Shown: in pieces, positions 41,732 through 49,995 of the stretch | How positions within the stretch are numbered: the stretch's first letter is position 1 | Layout of the letters: each line of letters opens with the position of its first letter | Assembly: GCF_004362825.1 (NCBI RefSeq) | Contig: NZ_SNXZ01000003.1 | Location: 36,690 to 100,689 of the forward strand | DNA: 64,000 nt | Direction: 5' to 3' | From: Labedaea rhizosphaerae | GTDB taxonomy: Bacteria > Actinomycetota > Actinomycetes > Mycobacteriales > Pseudonocardiaceae | Translations under genes and position numbers: made by a program | Notes under the pieces: model-generated | The model's database searches: none | The model's input: only the letters and a program-made list of their open reading frames with translations | Told to the model about the DNA's origin: nothing

Positions 41732-42613
41732 CTACTTCACGACGCGGAGCAGGCCCTCCTGCACGACCGTCGCCACCAGGTGGCCTTCGCGGGTGAAGAA
41801 CCGGCCGGTCGCCAGGCCACGCGCACCCGAGGCGGTCGGCGACTCGCAGTCGTAGAGCACCCACTCGTCGGCGCGGAACGGGCGGTGGAACCACAGCGCG
41901 TGGTCCAGGCTGGCGCCCAGCACCTTGTCCATCCCCCAGTACACGCCGTGCTTGGCCAGCACGGCGTCGAGCAAGGTCATGTCGCTGGCGTAGGTCAGCA
42001 CGCACACGTGCAGCAGCTGGTCGTCGGGCAGCACGCCGTCGGCCCGCATCCACACCTGGTTGCGAGCCTCGCGCGGTCCGCGTTCCCGGGAGATCCACGG
42101 CGGTTCGGTCACGTACCGCACGTCGATCGGTTGCGGCCGCTTCGCGAACGCGCCGAGGCGTTCCTGGTAGTCGGCGACGATCTCGGCCCGCGTCGGCAGC
42201 GACTCCGGCTCGGGCACGCCGGCGGGCATGGCCGCCTCGTGCTCGATCCCCGGCTCGTCCACTTGGAACGACGCGGACAGCGAGAAGATCGCCTTCCCGT
42301 GCTGCACGGCGACAACACGGCGGGTGGTGAACGACCGTCCATCCCGGATGCGGTCCACTTCGTACACGATGGGGACGCTGGGATCGCCACCGCGGATGAA
42401 GTACGCGTGCAGCGAGTGGACCCGGCGATCGGCGGGCACCGTGCGCCCGGCCGCCACGAGGGCCTGCCCGGCCACCTGCCCGCCGAACACGCGCACAGGC
42501 GAACCCGAGGGGCTCACACCGCGGTAGATGTCCTCCTCGATCCGTTCCAGATCGAGCAACGTGACGAGGCCGTCCAGCACAGCCTGCCCGCGCATCACGC
42601 CCTCAGTCGTCAT
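41732..42613 (-). CDS. tesB: acyl-CoA thioesterase II
   Basis: Double-hotdog thioesterase of 293 residues that hydrolyses acyl-CoA to free acid and CoA. RVFGGQVAGQALVAAGRTV and HSLHAYFIRGGDPSVPIVYEVDRIRDGRSFTTR in pieces form the first hotdog. LTYASDMTLLDA carries the catalytic aspartate, and the Gln in VVQEGLLR is the third member of the triad. ATG at 42613 or 42595 are both possible. It lies 27 bases after pyruvate kinase on the same strand, a common actinobacterial neighbourhood. Confidence 0.94.
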   Translation of the reverse strand: MTTEGVMRGQAVLDGLVTLLDLERIEEDIYRGVSPSGSPVRVFGGQVAGQALVAAGRTVPADRRVHSLHAYFIRGGDPSVPIVYEVDRIRDGRSFTTRRVVAVQHGKAIFSLSASFQVDEPGIEHEAAMPAGVPEPESLPTRAEIVADYQERLGAFAKRPQPIDVRYVTEPPWISRERGPREARNQVWMRADGVLPDDQLLHVCVLTYASDMTLLDAVLAKHGVYWGMDKVLGASLDHALWFHRPFRADEWVLYDCESPTASGARGLATGRFFTREGHLVATVVQEGLLRVVK

Positions 42614-42640
42614 CCGCCCTCGCTGATCGAACGCCGATGG

Positions 42641-44065
42641 CTAGGCGTGGTCCTCCTCGCCGAGCCGGTGCACGCGGATGAGGTTAGTCGAGCCGACCGT
42701 CCCGGGCGGGGACCCGGCCACGATGACCACGAGGTCGCCCGCCTGGTAGCGGTCGATGGTGAGCATCGACTGGTCGACCTGGCGGATCATGTTGTCCGTC
42801 GACTCGACGCTCGGCACGAGGAACGTTTCCGTGCCCCAGGTCAGGGCGAGCTGGCTGCGCACGTGCTGCTCGGGGGTGAAGGCCAGCAGGGGCAGCCGGG
42901 TGTGCAGCCGGGCGAGCCGGCGCACGGTGTCGCCGGACTGCGTGAACGCGACCAGGGCCTTCGCGTTCAGGCGTTCGCCGATGTCGCGCGCCGCATAGGA
43001 GATGACACCGCGCTTGGTGCGGGGGACGTGGGTCAGCGGCGGGACCACAGTGGACTCGTTCTCCACCGCGACGATGATCTTTCCCATGGTCTCGACGGAC
43101 TCGATCGCGTAGCGGCCGACCGACGTCTCGCCGGAGAGCATCAGCGCGTCGGCGCCGTCGAGCACCGCGTTGGCCACGTCGGAGGCCTCGGCGCGGGTCG
43201 GGCGAGAGTTGTTGATCATCGAGTCGAGCATCTGCGTGGCCACGATGACAGGCTTGGCGTTCTCGCGGGCGATCTGGATGGCGCGCTTCTGCACCAGCGG
43301 CACCTGCTCCAGCGGCAACTCGACGCCGAGGTCACCACGGGCGACCATCACGCCGTCGAAGGCGAGCACGATGGCCTCGAGGTTCTCCACGGCCTCGGGC
43401 TTCTCGAGCTTCGCGATCACCGGCAGCCGGCCCTTGCCGACCCGGTCCATCACCTGGTGCACCAGGTCGATGTCGGCCGGCGAGCGGACGAAGGACAACG
43501 CGATGAAGTCCACGCCCAGCTCCAGGGCGAACTCCAGGTCCTCGATGTCCTTCTCGCTCATCGCGGGCACGGAGACGTCCATGCCGGGCAGCGACAGGCC
43601 CTTGTTGTTGCTGACCGGGCCGCCCTCGGTCACCCGGCAGACGACGTCGGGGCCGTCGACCTCGGTGACCTCGAGGCCGACCTTGCCGTCGTCGACCAGC
43701 AGGCGGTCCCCCTTGCGGGCGTCGCGTGCGAGGCCCTTGTACGTGGTGGACACGCGGTCGTGGGTGCCCGCGACGTCTTCCACGGTGATCCGCACGGTGT
43801 CGCCGGTGCGCCACTCGACCGGGCCACCGGCGAACGTGCCCAGGCGGATCTTGGGTCCTTGCAGGTCGGCGAGGACACCTACGGCGTGACCGGTCTCGTC
43901 GGAGGCGGCCCGCACCATGTCGTAGACCTGTTTGTGATCGCTGTGGCTGCCGTGGCTGAAGTTCATCCTCGCCACGTCCATACCGGCATTGACCAGCGCT
44001 CGGAGCTTGTCCTGAGTTGCGGTCGCCGGGCCAAGGGTACAAACGATCTTCGCGCGTCGGCTCAC
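42641..44065 (-). CDS. pyk: pyruvate kinase
   Basis: Last enzyme of glycolysis, phosphoenolpyruvate plus ADP to pyruvate plus ATP. Length is 474 residues. RRAKIVCTLGPATATQDKLRALVNAGMDVARMNFSHG in pieces is the N-terminal catalytic part. KGLSLPGMDVSVP, LPVIAKLEKPEAVENL (catalytic lysine), VARGDLGVELPLE and VATQMLDSMINNSRPTRAE follow. The C-terminal domain has IGERLNAKALVAFTQSGDT. The GTG at 44065 matches the usual start of actinobacterial Pyk; longer ATG/GTG options add sequence not seen in homologues. Confidence 0.96.
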   Translation of the reverse strand: MSRRAKIVCTLGPATATQDKLRALVNAGMDVARMNFSHGSHSDHKQVYDMVRAASDETGHAVGVLADLQGPKIRLGTFAGGPVEWRTGDTVRITVEDVAGTHDRVSTTYKGLARDARKGDRLLVDDGKVGLEVTEVDGPDVVCRVTEGGPVSNNKGLSLPGMDVSVPAMSEKDIEDLEFALELGVDFIALSFVRSPADIDLVHQVMDRVGKGRLPVIAKLEKPEAVENLEAIVLAFDGVMVARGDLGVELPLEQVPLVQKRAIQIARENAKPVIVATQMLDSMINNSRPTRAEASDVANAVLDGADALMLSGETSVGRYAIESVETMGKIIVAVENESTVVPPLTHVPRTKRGVISYAARDIGERLNAKALVAFTQSGDTVRRLARLHTRLPLLAFTPEQHVRSQLALTWGTETFLVPSVESTDNMIRQVDQSMLTIDRYQAGDLVVIVAGSPPGTVGSTNLIRVHRLGEEDHA

Positions 44066-44098
44066 ATCCAGGGAGCCTAACCCGGACTGCTGAACCGA

Positions 44099-44118
44099 TA
44101 CTGATGTACCCGTCAGTA
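44099..44118. promoter_or_regulatory. imperfect palindrome upstream of pyk
   Basis: TACTGA (44099-44104) and TCAGTA (44113-44118) flank eight bases, TGTACCCG. It lies 34 bases before the pyk start in the 64-base gap to the DUF2461 gene. The shape fits a TetR or similar dimer operator. With such short arms it could also be chance. Confidence 0.3.
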
Positions 44119-44129
44119 GTTTCTGGAAT

Positions 44130-44786
44130 TCACCTCGGGTCTGCCCGGCCGACCCGGTCACGAGCCCATTCGTTGAGGGGCTTGAGGGCCCGCCACGCCT
44201 TCACCACACGGTCGTAGCAGCCACGCTCGTGCAAGGTGTCGTCCGGTTCCCAGCCCCGCATGGCGTAGATGCTCCGGTGGCGAAGCAGTTCCAGGCGCGG
44301 ATGATCGTTGTCGAAGCCCTTCGGCCGCGTCTTCATCCGATCACCGCGGATCTCCCAGCTGGTCTTGCGCAGCTTCGCGACGATCTTCTCGAGTTCCTCG
44401 CCGTGGAGCTCGGTGCCGACGGCCGTGCGGTACCGCGCCAGCTGGTCGGGCTCGAGGTGGAACAGGCCGCCGCCGACACGGAGGCCCTCGGGACCGATCT
44501 GCACGTAGAACGCACCCGCGCCTCGGCCCTGCTCGATGACCCCGCCGCAGTGCGTCTTGTACGGCGTCTTGTCCTTGGAGAACCGCACGTCGCGGTAGGG
44601 GCGGAACACCTTGGGCTCGCCGTACGCGCCGAACTCCTTCTCCAGCTCGGCGAGCAGGGCGTCCATGGGCGCGCGCACGTCGTTGTCGTAGAGGTGGCGG
44701 TTGTCGTCCCAGAAGGGCTTCGAGTTGTCCTCGGTCAGCCCGTCGAAGAAGTCGATGGCGTACTCGCCGAAGCCCTCGAATCGCAC
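44130..44786 (-). CDS. DUF2461 family protein
   Basis: Protein of 218 residues. FGEYAIDFFDGLTEDNSKPFWDDNR, VFRPYRDVRFSKDKTPYKTHCGG, AGAFYVQIGPEGLRVGGGL and KTRPKGFDNDHPRLELLRHRSIY are the standard TIGR02453/DUF2461 blocks, so the protein is complete. Its function is unknown. The GTG at 44786 is the only start that keeps the family N-terminus. It lies 64 bases upstream of pyk on the same strand and may be cotranscribed. Confidence 0.88.
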   Translation of the reverse strand: MRFEGFGEYAIDFFDGLTEDNSKPFWDDNRHLYDNDVRAPMDALLAELEKEFGAYGEPKVFRPYRDVRFSKDKTPYKTHCGGVIEQGRGAGAFYVQIGPEGLRVGGGLFHLEPDQLARYRTAVGTELHGEELEKIVAKLRKTSWEIRGDRMKTRPKGFDNDHPRLELLRHRSIYAMRGWEPDDTLHERGCYDRVVKAWRALKPLNEWARDRVGRADPR

Positions 44787-45025
44787 CCGACGAGGGTAGT
44801 CGCCACGCCCTGGCCACTCATTCGCCGGTGGCGAGCTCGAACCGCGACCCCACGGCCAGACCGCGCCACGTCGGCAGGCCAGCCCGATCCGGGGTGTGCG
44901 GCGGCTGCGGTCTCGACATCCACGTGGACCAGCTCGCCGGGCCGGGCGCGCGGGCTCCGCGGCGACGGACAGCGAATCGCCACCGCCAGCCCGGTGCGCC
45001 GAACTGGCGGTGGCGACGGCAGCCG

Positions 45026-45058
45026 GTCCGGGGGCGCGACGGTGCGGCGCCCCCGGAC
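45026..45058 (-). terminator. hairpin after the secreted protease gene
   Basis: GTCCGGGGGCGC and GCGCCCCCGGAC form a perfect 12-base-pair stem with a nine-base loop, six bases past the protease stop on the minus strand. No T-run follows, which is common for actinobacterial terminators. Confidence 0.6.
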
Positions 45059-45064
45059 GCCGCC

Positions 45065-46024
45065 TCAGCTCGCCGCGGCGGTGTTGTAGAGGTTCTCGGC
45101 GTCGGTGCCGAAGTACGGGCCGAACATCCAGAACGGGATGAAGTTGATCTTGTAGCTGTTCACCGAGCTCTGGTTGCCGGTACCGGTCGATTCGTTGAAG
45201 GACAGGAACCACGGCCCGCCGCTCGCGCCGCCGGTCATGTCGCAGTCCATGCCGATGCCGTCGGAGATGAACGCGTCGAACACCGGGCCCGAGCAGTAGA
45301 TCAGCGAAGTGCCGTCGTACGGGTCCGCGGCCGGGTAGCCGAACGCGTACATGTTCTGACCGCGGGCCTGGTTGAACGCGACGCCCTGGCCGCCGACCAC
45401 GTCGGTGAGGAGCTGGCCGCCCAGCGGGTCGACCACGGCGGCACCCACGTCGTAGTTGATGTCCTCGCTGGCCTGCCACTGCGGCGTGGTCAGCAAGGTG
45501 TTGGCCGTCCAGGTGCCGTACGGCGCGTTGCCGTTGTTGTACGCCGGCACGAAGACCCAGTCGGTGTGGAACGCGCCGTCGAGCTTCACGCAGTGCCCGG
45601 CGGTGAGCACGACGCTCTTGTTCCCGCTGGTCACCGCGTCACCGCTGCAGGACGCGGTGCGCCCTGAGTAGGTGAAGAAGACGCGGCCCGCCGTGTGCAC
45701 GACGGCGCCGCCGCCGGTCCACGCGCCGCCACCGCTCGGGAACGCGCGAGGTGCGGCCTCGGGCTTGGTGGGCGTGACCGTGTGCGGGCTGCCGGCCGGC
45801 ACGGTCGCGAGCGCCTTGGCGTCGACGGTGAGGGCGTCGAGCGGGATCGCCGAGCGCATCCGCTCCGGGGTCCACTTGGCGTGGATGGCCGCGCGATCGC
45901 CGGTCACGTGGTGGACCGCGGGAGCCTGACTGCTCGGGGTCGCGTCCGCGGTGACCTGGGTGCCGGCCAGCGCGAGCCCGCCCGCCGCGATCACGGCGAG
46001 GGAGCGCCACAGTCGTCGGGACAT
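45065..46024 (-). CDS. secreted trypsin-like serine protease
   Basis: Precursor of 319 residues. The signal peptide covers about residues 1-28 (RRLWRSLAVIAAGGLALAG). A propeptide-like region to about 95 follows, then a chymotrypsin-fold catalytic domain. The triad is H144 in VVLTAGHCV, D192 in DINYDVGAA and S268 in DMTGGASGGPW. Cysteines CSGD/GHCV and YCSG/DCDM probably form two disulfides. The protein acts outside the cell. ATG 46024 is chosen; AGAAGG lies nine bases upstream. A strong hairpin follows the gene. Confidence 0.92.
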   Translation of the reverse strand: MSRRLWRSLAVIAAGGLALAGTQVTADATPSSQAPAVHHVTGDRAAIHAKWTPERMRSAIPLDALTVDAKALATVPAGSPHTVTPTKPEAAPRAFPSGGGAWTGGGAVVHTAGRVFFTYSGRTASCSGDAVTSGNKSVVLTAGHCVKLDGAFHTDWVFVPAYNNGNAPYGTWTANTLLTTPQWQASEDINYDVGAAVVDPLGGQLLTDVVGGQGVAFNQARGQNMYAFGYPAADPYDGTSLIYCSGPVFDAFISDGIGMDCDMTGGASGGPWFLSFNESTGTGNQSSVNSYKINFIPFWMFGPYFGTDAENLYNTAAAS

Positions 46025-46169
46025 GTGCACCTACCTTCTGACTCCTGGATGGAGCCACGCAGGGTGATAGGGCAAGGACAGTCAGCAATTAACCACCGGA
46101 TCGAGTGGTGCCAAAACCACTTTCCGGGTGAATTCGTCCTTGCGGCGCGTTCTGTCCGGTCTGGGCGAT

Positions 46170-46745
46170 CTACCAGTGCAGTTGGCTCACGACAGCGGTC
46201 AGCGCGGTGGTGGTGTCGCCACAGAGCTCGACCTTGTCGGTGGTCACCGCCTGCAGGTTGACGGCCATCCGCTGATCGCCGACCTGGATCTCGCAGGTGT
46301 ACTCGGCGTCGCGCACGACGTGGGCCTCGCGGCCGCCGACCGACACCTGCCGGACAGCGTCCTTGGCCAGCTCATCGGTGGACGCGGGTTGCCACACCGA
46401 GAGCCGGACGCTGCGGAACTCGCCGTCGCCCCACGCACAAACGTGCTTGCCGTCGGCGTCGGCGCGGCTGGGCTTCGCGGGGGTGTTGGCCAGGAACGGC
46501 TTGAGCTGAGCCGGTTGCAGCAGCTTGCACGGATCCACCGCGGCCCAGGCCTGATCACGGACCGTGACCGACGTCGGGGCCGGATCGGAGTTTTCCCCGG
46601 AAGTTCCGGAGGCCGGCGCGCTGGGTGCCGTCGACGTCGGCGGCGCCGCGGTCGGAGCGGGATCGCTTGTCCCGCAACCGGTTGCGAGCAAGAACAGCGT
46701 TGTCGCCGCGGCCGTGGACAGGGCCGGGATCTTCCAGTCGCGCAC
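46170..46745 (-). CDS. DUF3558 family lipoprotein
   Basis: Precursor of 191 residues with signal peptide and lipobox LLATGC (cysteine near residue 24), so it is anchored to the outer face of the membrane. A Pro/Thr/Ser-rich linker is followed by VDPCKLLQPAQLKPF, HVCAWG and YTCEIQVGDQRMAVNLQ, the DUF3558 domain. VELCGDTTTALTAVVSQL closes it. Cysteines are paired as usual for an exported domain. The role of this family is not known. It is divergent from the WXG-motif gene at 46833. GTG start at 46745, ribosome site weak. Confidence 0.88.
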   Translation of the reverse strand: MRDWKIPALSTAAATTLFLLATGCGTSDPAPTAAPPTSTAPSAPASGTSGENSDPAPTSVTVRDQAWAAVDPCKLLQPAQLKPFLANTPAKPSRADADGKHVCAWGDGEFRSVRLSVWQPASTDELAKDAVRQVSVGGREAHVVRDAEYTCEIQVGDQRMAVNLQAVTTDKVELCGDTTTALTAVVSQLHW

Positions 46746-46832
46746 CGCGACATCTTGGCCGATTGGCCGGATCACCCACGCACCGGCCCGGCCTCGAACA
46801 TCATTGCGGCAACCACAGAGAGGGGTCAGCGG

Positions 46833-47984
46833 ATGGGCGAGTCCTTTTCGGTCAAACCGGAATACGTTGCGGGGTACGGGAAACTGGTCAAGACGGTCGG
46901 TATCGACCAAGTTGCGAAGATCGGCGGGTTCGGCCGGGACCACGCCCGCAGCGACGGCGGGTTCACCGGGCTGATGGAGCTGATCAAGGACCCGGTGGAC
47001 ACCTACGCCGACAAGCTCGGCGACCGGTTCTACTCGCGCGGGCTCAACGCCGCGTACACCGGCGACGAGTTGAACCGCGCCGCCTGGGCCTACACCGGGG
47101 CCGACAAGTACTCGTACACGGAGTTCAACGACGTCAACGGCGCGCTCACCGGGTACCGCGACTTCGAGCACCCGGCGGCGTTCCCGGCCGGCACCGACCC
47201 GACGGCCGGTCTGCACGCCCCCGCTCAGCAGGACGCCGACATCCGCGCCCTGCTCGACGACGTGGGCGGCACCATCAACGCCGTCGACGACGTGATCAAC
47301 TTCGTCACCGGCTGGAGCCCGGTGTCGGAGATCGTGGAACCGTTGTCCGGCAAGTGGACCGCACTCACGCAGAAGGGTGAGGTGCTCGCCCTGTGCGGGG
47401 ACGCCGCGGAGACCGCGAGCGACAACCTCACCTCGGCGCTGCCCCGGCTCGACGAGCACTGGGACGGGGGCGCCGCGCAGGAGTTCACCGCCTACCTGGG
47501 GCACCTGACCGACGCGATCTCCTACGAGGGGCCGCTGAACCGGACCGTCGGCGAGATCTACAAGTCGGTGGCGACCGAGATCGAGAAGGTCGCCAAGTTC
47601 ATGGTCGAGGTGCTCGGCAAGGCCGTCGACAAGATCAAGGACGCGGTCGCCAGCGCGTGGATCCCGCTGTGGGGCGAGTACAAGGCCTACAAGACCGTCC
47701 GCGAGGTCATCGACATCATCCAGAAGGCCAAGAAGCTCGTCGACGAACTGCGCACGGCCATCGAGGAGGTCAAGACCGTCGTCGAGTTCGCCAAGGACCC
47801 CAAGGGGTTCGCCGAGGGCAAGCTCGAGGAGAAGCTCGCCCCGATCAAGGACAGGATCGCGCAGGGCGAGCACGCCGCGCGGGTCGGCGCCGACCTGACC
47901 CGCCTCGCCGACATCGGCGACCTGACCAACGCCCCGACCGGCCGCTACCAGGTCGGCGACCACCCCAGGAGGCCCGGTGCCTGA
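46833..47984 (+). CDS. large helical protein with a WXG motif, possible ESX/type VII-related
   Basis: Protein of 383 residues, almost all helical. The centre reads DNLTSALPRLDEHWDGGAAQEFTAYLGHLTDAI in pieces. The W-D-G turn between two helices is the WXG motif of ESX secretion substrates. A downstream amphipathic region is rich in Lys/Glu/Ala (VAKFMVEVLGKAVDKIKDAVASAW). No signal peptide is present, as expected for type VII substrates. The next gene overlaps its end by eight bases, and a pair of this kind fits a secreted protein with a chaperone-like partner. No ESX ATPase is in the window. ATG at 46833 follows GAGAGGGG. Confidence 0.75.
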   Translation: MGESFSVKPEYVAGYGKLVKTVGIDQVAKIGGFGRDHARSDGGFTGLMELIKDPVDTYADKLGDRFYSRGLNAAYTGDELNRAAWAYTGADKYSYTEFNDVNGALTGYRDFEHPAAFPAGTDPTAGLHAPAQQDADIRALLDDVGGTINAVDDVINFVTGWSPVSEIVEPLSGKWTALTQKGEVLALCGDAAETASDNLTSALPRLDEHWDGGAAQEFTAYLGHLTDAISYEGPLNRTVGEIYKSVATEIEKVAKFMVEVLGKAVDKIKDAVASAWIPLWGEYKAYKTVREVIDIIQKAKKLVDELRTAIEEVKTVVEFAKDPKGFAEGKLEEKLAPIKDRIAQGEHAARVGADLTRLADIGDLTNAPTGRYQVGDHPRRPGA

Positions 47985-48417
47985 TCACGAGCTGCCACCC
48001 GATCTCCAGGACATGCTGCACCGCGTGGACTCCGCGTTCGGCACCCTGCGCACCGAGCTGATGCGGGCCTACGAGACCCCGGTTCCCGAATACGCCGGCC
48101 CGTCGCCGGAGGAGTTGTCCGAGGCGGCCAAGGACCCGGCGGCGAGCAAGGAGCTGCGGGCGGTGGATGCGTTGGTGCGGGCCAAGAAGCTCACGTGGGA
48201 CGACGTGCTGCGCGGCCGGGCGGACGCCGTGCCCGAGGTCCGCGCCTTGCAGGAGTACGGCAAGAAGCGGTTGACCAAGCTGATGGCGGACGGTCCACAG
48301 GAGGAGCCGGCCGAGGAGCCGGCACCGGCGCCGCACACCGGGGGTCACGGCGGCGGGGGCCACGACGACGAGGGCCACGATGACGAGGGCGGTTCCGTCA
48401 TGCGCGACGCCTGGTAG
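47977..48417 (+). CDS. small acidic protein encoded with the WXG-motif protein
   Basis: Protein of 146 residues. The N-terminal half is helical (LPPDLQDMLHRVDSAFGTLRTELMRAYE). The C-terminal part is low complexity and rich in Pro/Glu, then Gly/His/Asp, with a repeated GHDDEGHDDEGG, which might bind metal. GTG at 47977 overlaps the upstream gene, so translation is coupled. No domain is recognised. It may be an ESX-type partner of the WXG protein (inference from gene order). Confidence 0.7.
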   Translation: MPDHELPPDLQDMLHRVDSAFGTLRTELMRAYETPVPEYAGPSPEELSEAAKDPAASKELRAVDALVRAKKLTWDDVLRGRADAVPEVRALQEYGKKRLTKLMADGPQEEPAEEPAPAPHTGGHGGGGHDDEGHDDEGGSVMRDAW

Positions 48418-48462
48418 CCCCCGGGCCGCGCCCCGGCCGCGGGCTGGTCGCACAATGACGGC

Positions 48463-49905
48463 ATGGCGGAGCAAGTACTGGTCGACGGCAACGCCCTGAC
48501 CTGCGAGGACGTGGCCAGGGTGGCGGCCGGGGCGAGCGTGTTGGTGGACCCGGCGGTGATGGACCGAGCCGACGCTTCCTTCCACCTGGTCACCGAGTTG
48601 ATCGGCCGTCGCGAGGTCTACGGGCGCACCACCGGCGTCGGCGCGTTGCGCATCGAGCAGCTCGATCCCGAGTCCTCCACCGAGCACGGCCGCCGGCTGT
48701 TGCGCAGTCACGCCGGCGGCATCGGCGACCCGCTGGCGCCCGAGAAGGTCCGGGCCATGCTGCTCATCCGGCTCAACCAACTGGCGGCGGGCCGCTCGGG
48801 GGCGCACCCGCGGCTGATCACCGCGCTGGCCGACGCGTTGAACTCCGGTTCGCTCCCTCTGGTCCGCTCGGTCGGCTCGGTCGGCACCGGCGACCTGACC
48901 GCGTTGGCCGAGACCGGGCTGACCCTTGCCGGTGAGCGGCCGTGGGCCACCGGCGGCATCCCGACCGTGCCCATCGACACGGGCGACGCGCTCGCGTTCA
49001 TGAGCAGCAACGCGGCCACCCTGGCCCAAGCCGTGCTGGCCGCCCGGGAACTGCACCACCTGCTGCGGGCCAGCCACGTCGTGGCCGCGCTGTCCTTTGT
49101 GGCCCTCGACGGCAACCCCGAGGCCTATGCCACTGCGGTGCACCTGGCCCGCCCGCACCCCGGCCAGATCCGGTGCGCGGCCGAGATCCGGCGGCTGCTC
49201 GGCATGGTCGGCCTGCCCAAGCCGGGACGGCGCCTGCAGGACACCTACGGCCTGCGGGCGTTCCCGCAAGTGCAGGGCCCGGCCCTCGACGCCGTGGACT
49301 ACCTGCACGAGGTGCTCCGCGTGGAGATCAACTCCTCCACCGAGAACCCGATGGTCTCCGTCGAGGCGCAGGACGTGTTCCACCACGCGCACTTCCACAC
49401 CGCCTACATCGCGATCGCCCTCGACCAGGCCCGCGCGGCGGTGCACCACGTCGCGGAGCTCTCGGCCGCGCGGCTGAGCGACCTCGTCGAGCCGGAGCAG
49501 ACCGATCTGCCCGCCTTCCTCGCCTCCGGCCCGCCCGGCAGCTCCGGCGTGATGATCCTCGAATACGTCGCCCACGACGCGCTGGCACGGCTTCGCCAGG
49601 CCGCTTTGCCGGTGACGCTCGGCACGGCGGTCGTCTCCCGTGGCCTGGAGGACCACGCCAGCTTCGCTACCCAGGCCGCCCGGCAGGCCGCGACCGCCGG
49701 GATCGCCTACCGGCAGGTGCTCGCGTGCGAACTGGTCGCGGCCGTGCGCGCGTTGCGGATGCGCCAGGCGGAACTGGTGGACATCCCGGTGCGCGCCGCG
49801 TTCGACCTGGCCGACGGCGTGCTCGACCCGGATCTCACCGACCACTCGCTGACCGGTGACGTGCAGCGCGCGGAGTCCCTTTTGGACGACTTCGCCGAGC
49901 TGTAG
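48463..49905 (+). CDS. histidine/aromatic ammonia-lyase family protein with Gly-Thr-Gly instead of Ala-Ser-Gly
   Basis: MIO-family lyase of 480 residues. Most active-site residues of Pseudomonas histidine ammonia-lyase are present. These are Y53 (VYGRTTGVG), H83 (RSHAGG), the QDTYGLR segment with Gln, Tyr and Arg in the right spacing, EINSSTENP, and the glutamate in LEDHASF. The triad that normally cyclises to the MIO cofactor, Ala-Ser-Gly in VGASGDL, is Gly-Thr-Gly here (residues 141-143, bases 48883-48891). The following N-G is replaced by S-S-N. Function could be a lyase with an unusual cofactor or a non-catalytic relative. It starts at ATG 48463 without a clear ribosome site. Confidence 0.88.
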   Translation: MAEQVLVDGNALTCEDVARVAAGASVLVDPAVMDRADASFHLVTELIGRREVYGRTTGVGALRIEQLDPESSTEHGRRLLRSHAGGIGDPLAPEKVRAMLLIRLNQLAAGRSGAHPRLITALADALNSGSLPLVRSVGSVGTGDLTALAETGLTLAGERPWATGGIPTVPIDTGDALAFMSSNAATLAQAVLAARELHHLLRASHVVAALSFVALDGNPEAYATAVHLARPHPGQIRCAAEIRRLLGMVGLPKPGRRLQDTYGLRAFPQVQGPALDAVDYLHEVLRVEINSSTENPMVSVEAQDVFHHAHFHTAYIAIALDQARAAVHHVAELSAARLSDLVEPEQTDLPAFLASGPPGSSGVMILEYVAHDALARLRQAALPVTLGTAVVSRGLEDHASFATQAARQAATAGIAYRQVLACELVAAVRALRMRQAELVDIPVRAAFDLADGVLDPDLTDHSLTGDVQRAESLLDDFAEL

Positions 49906-49995
49906 TCGTCAGTTCGGCGAAACCGCTCCGCCACCCGACCTCGTGGTGCCAAGCTGCGCTGTCGTTTCGAGGTTGGTCATCGGAGGAAAGCACTC

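Noticed and set aside
48418..48462. GC-rich inverted repeat between the WXG-partner gene and the ammonia-lyase as a terminator
   Set aside because: Short arms in very GC-rich sequence with no T-run; it could form by chance.
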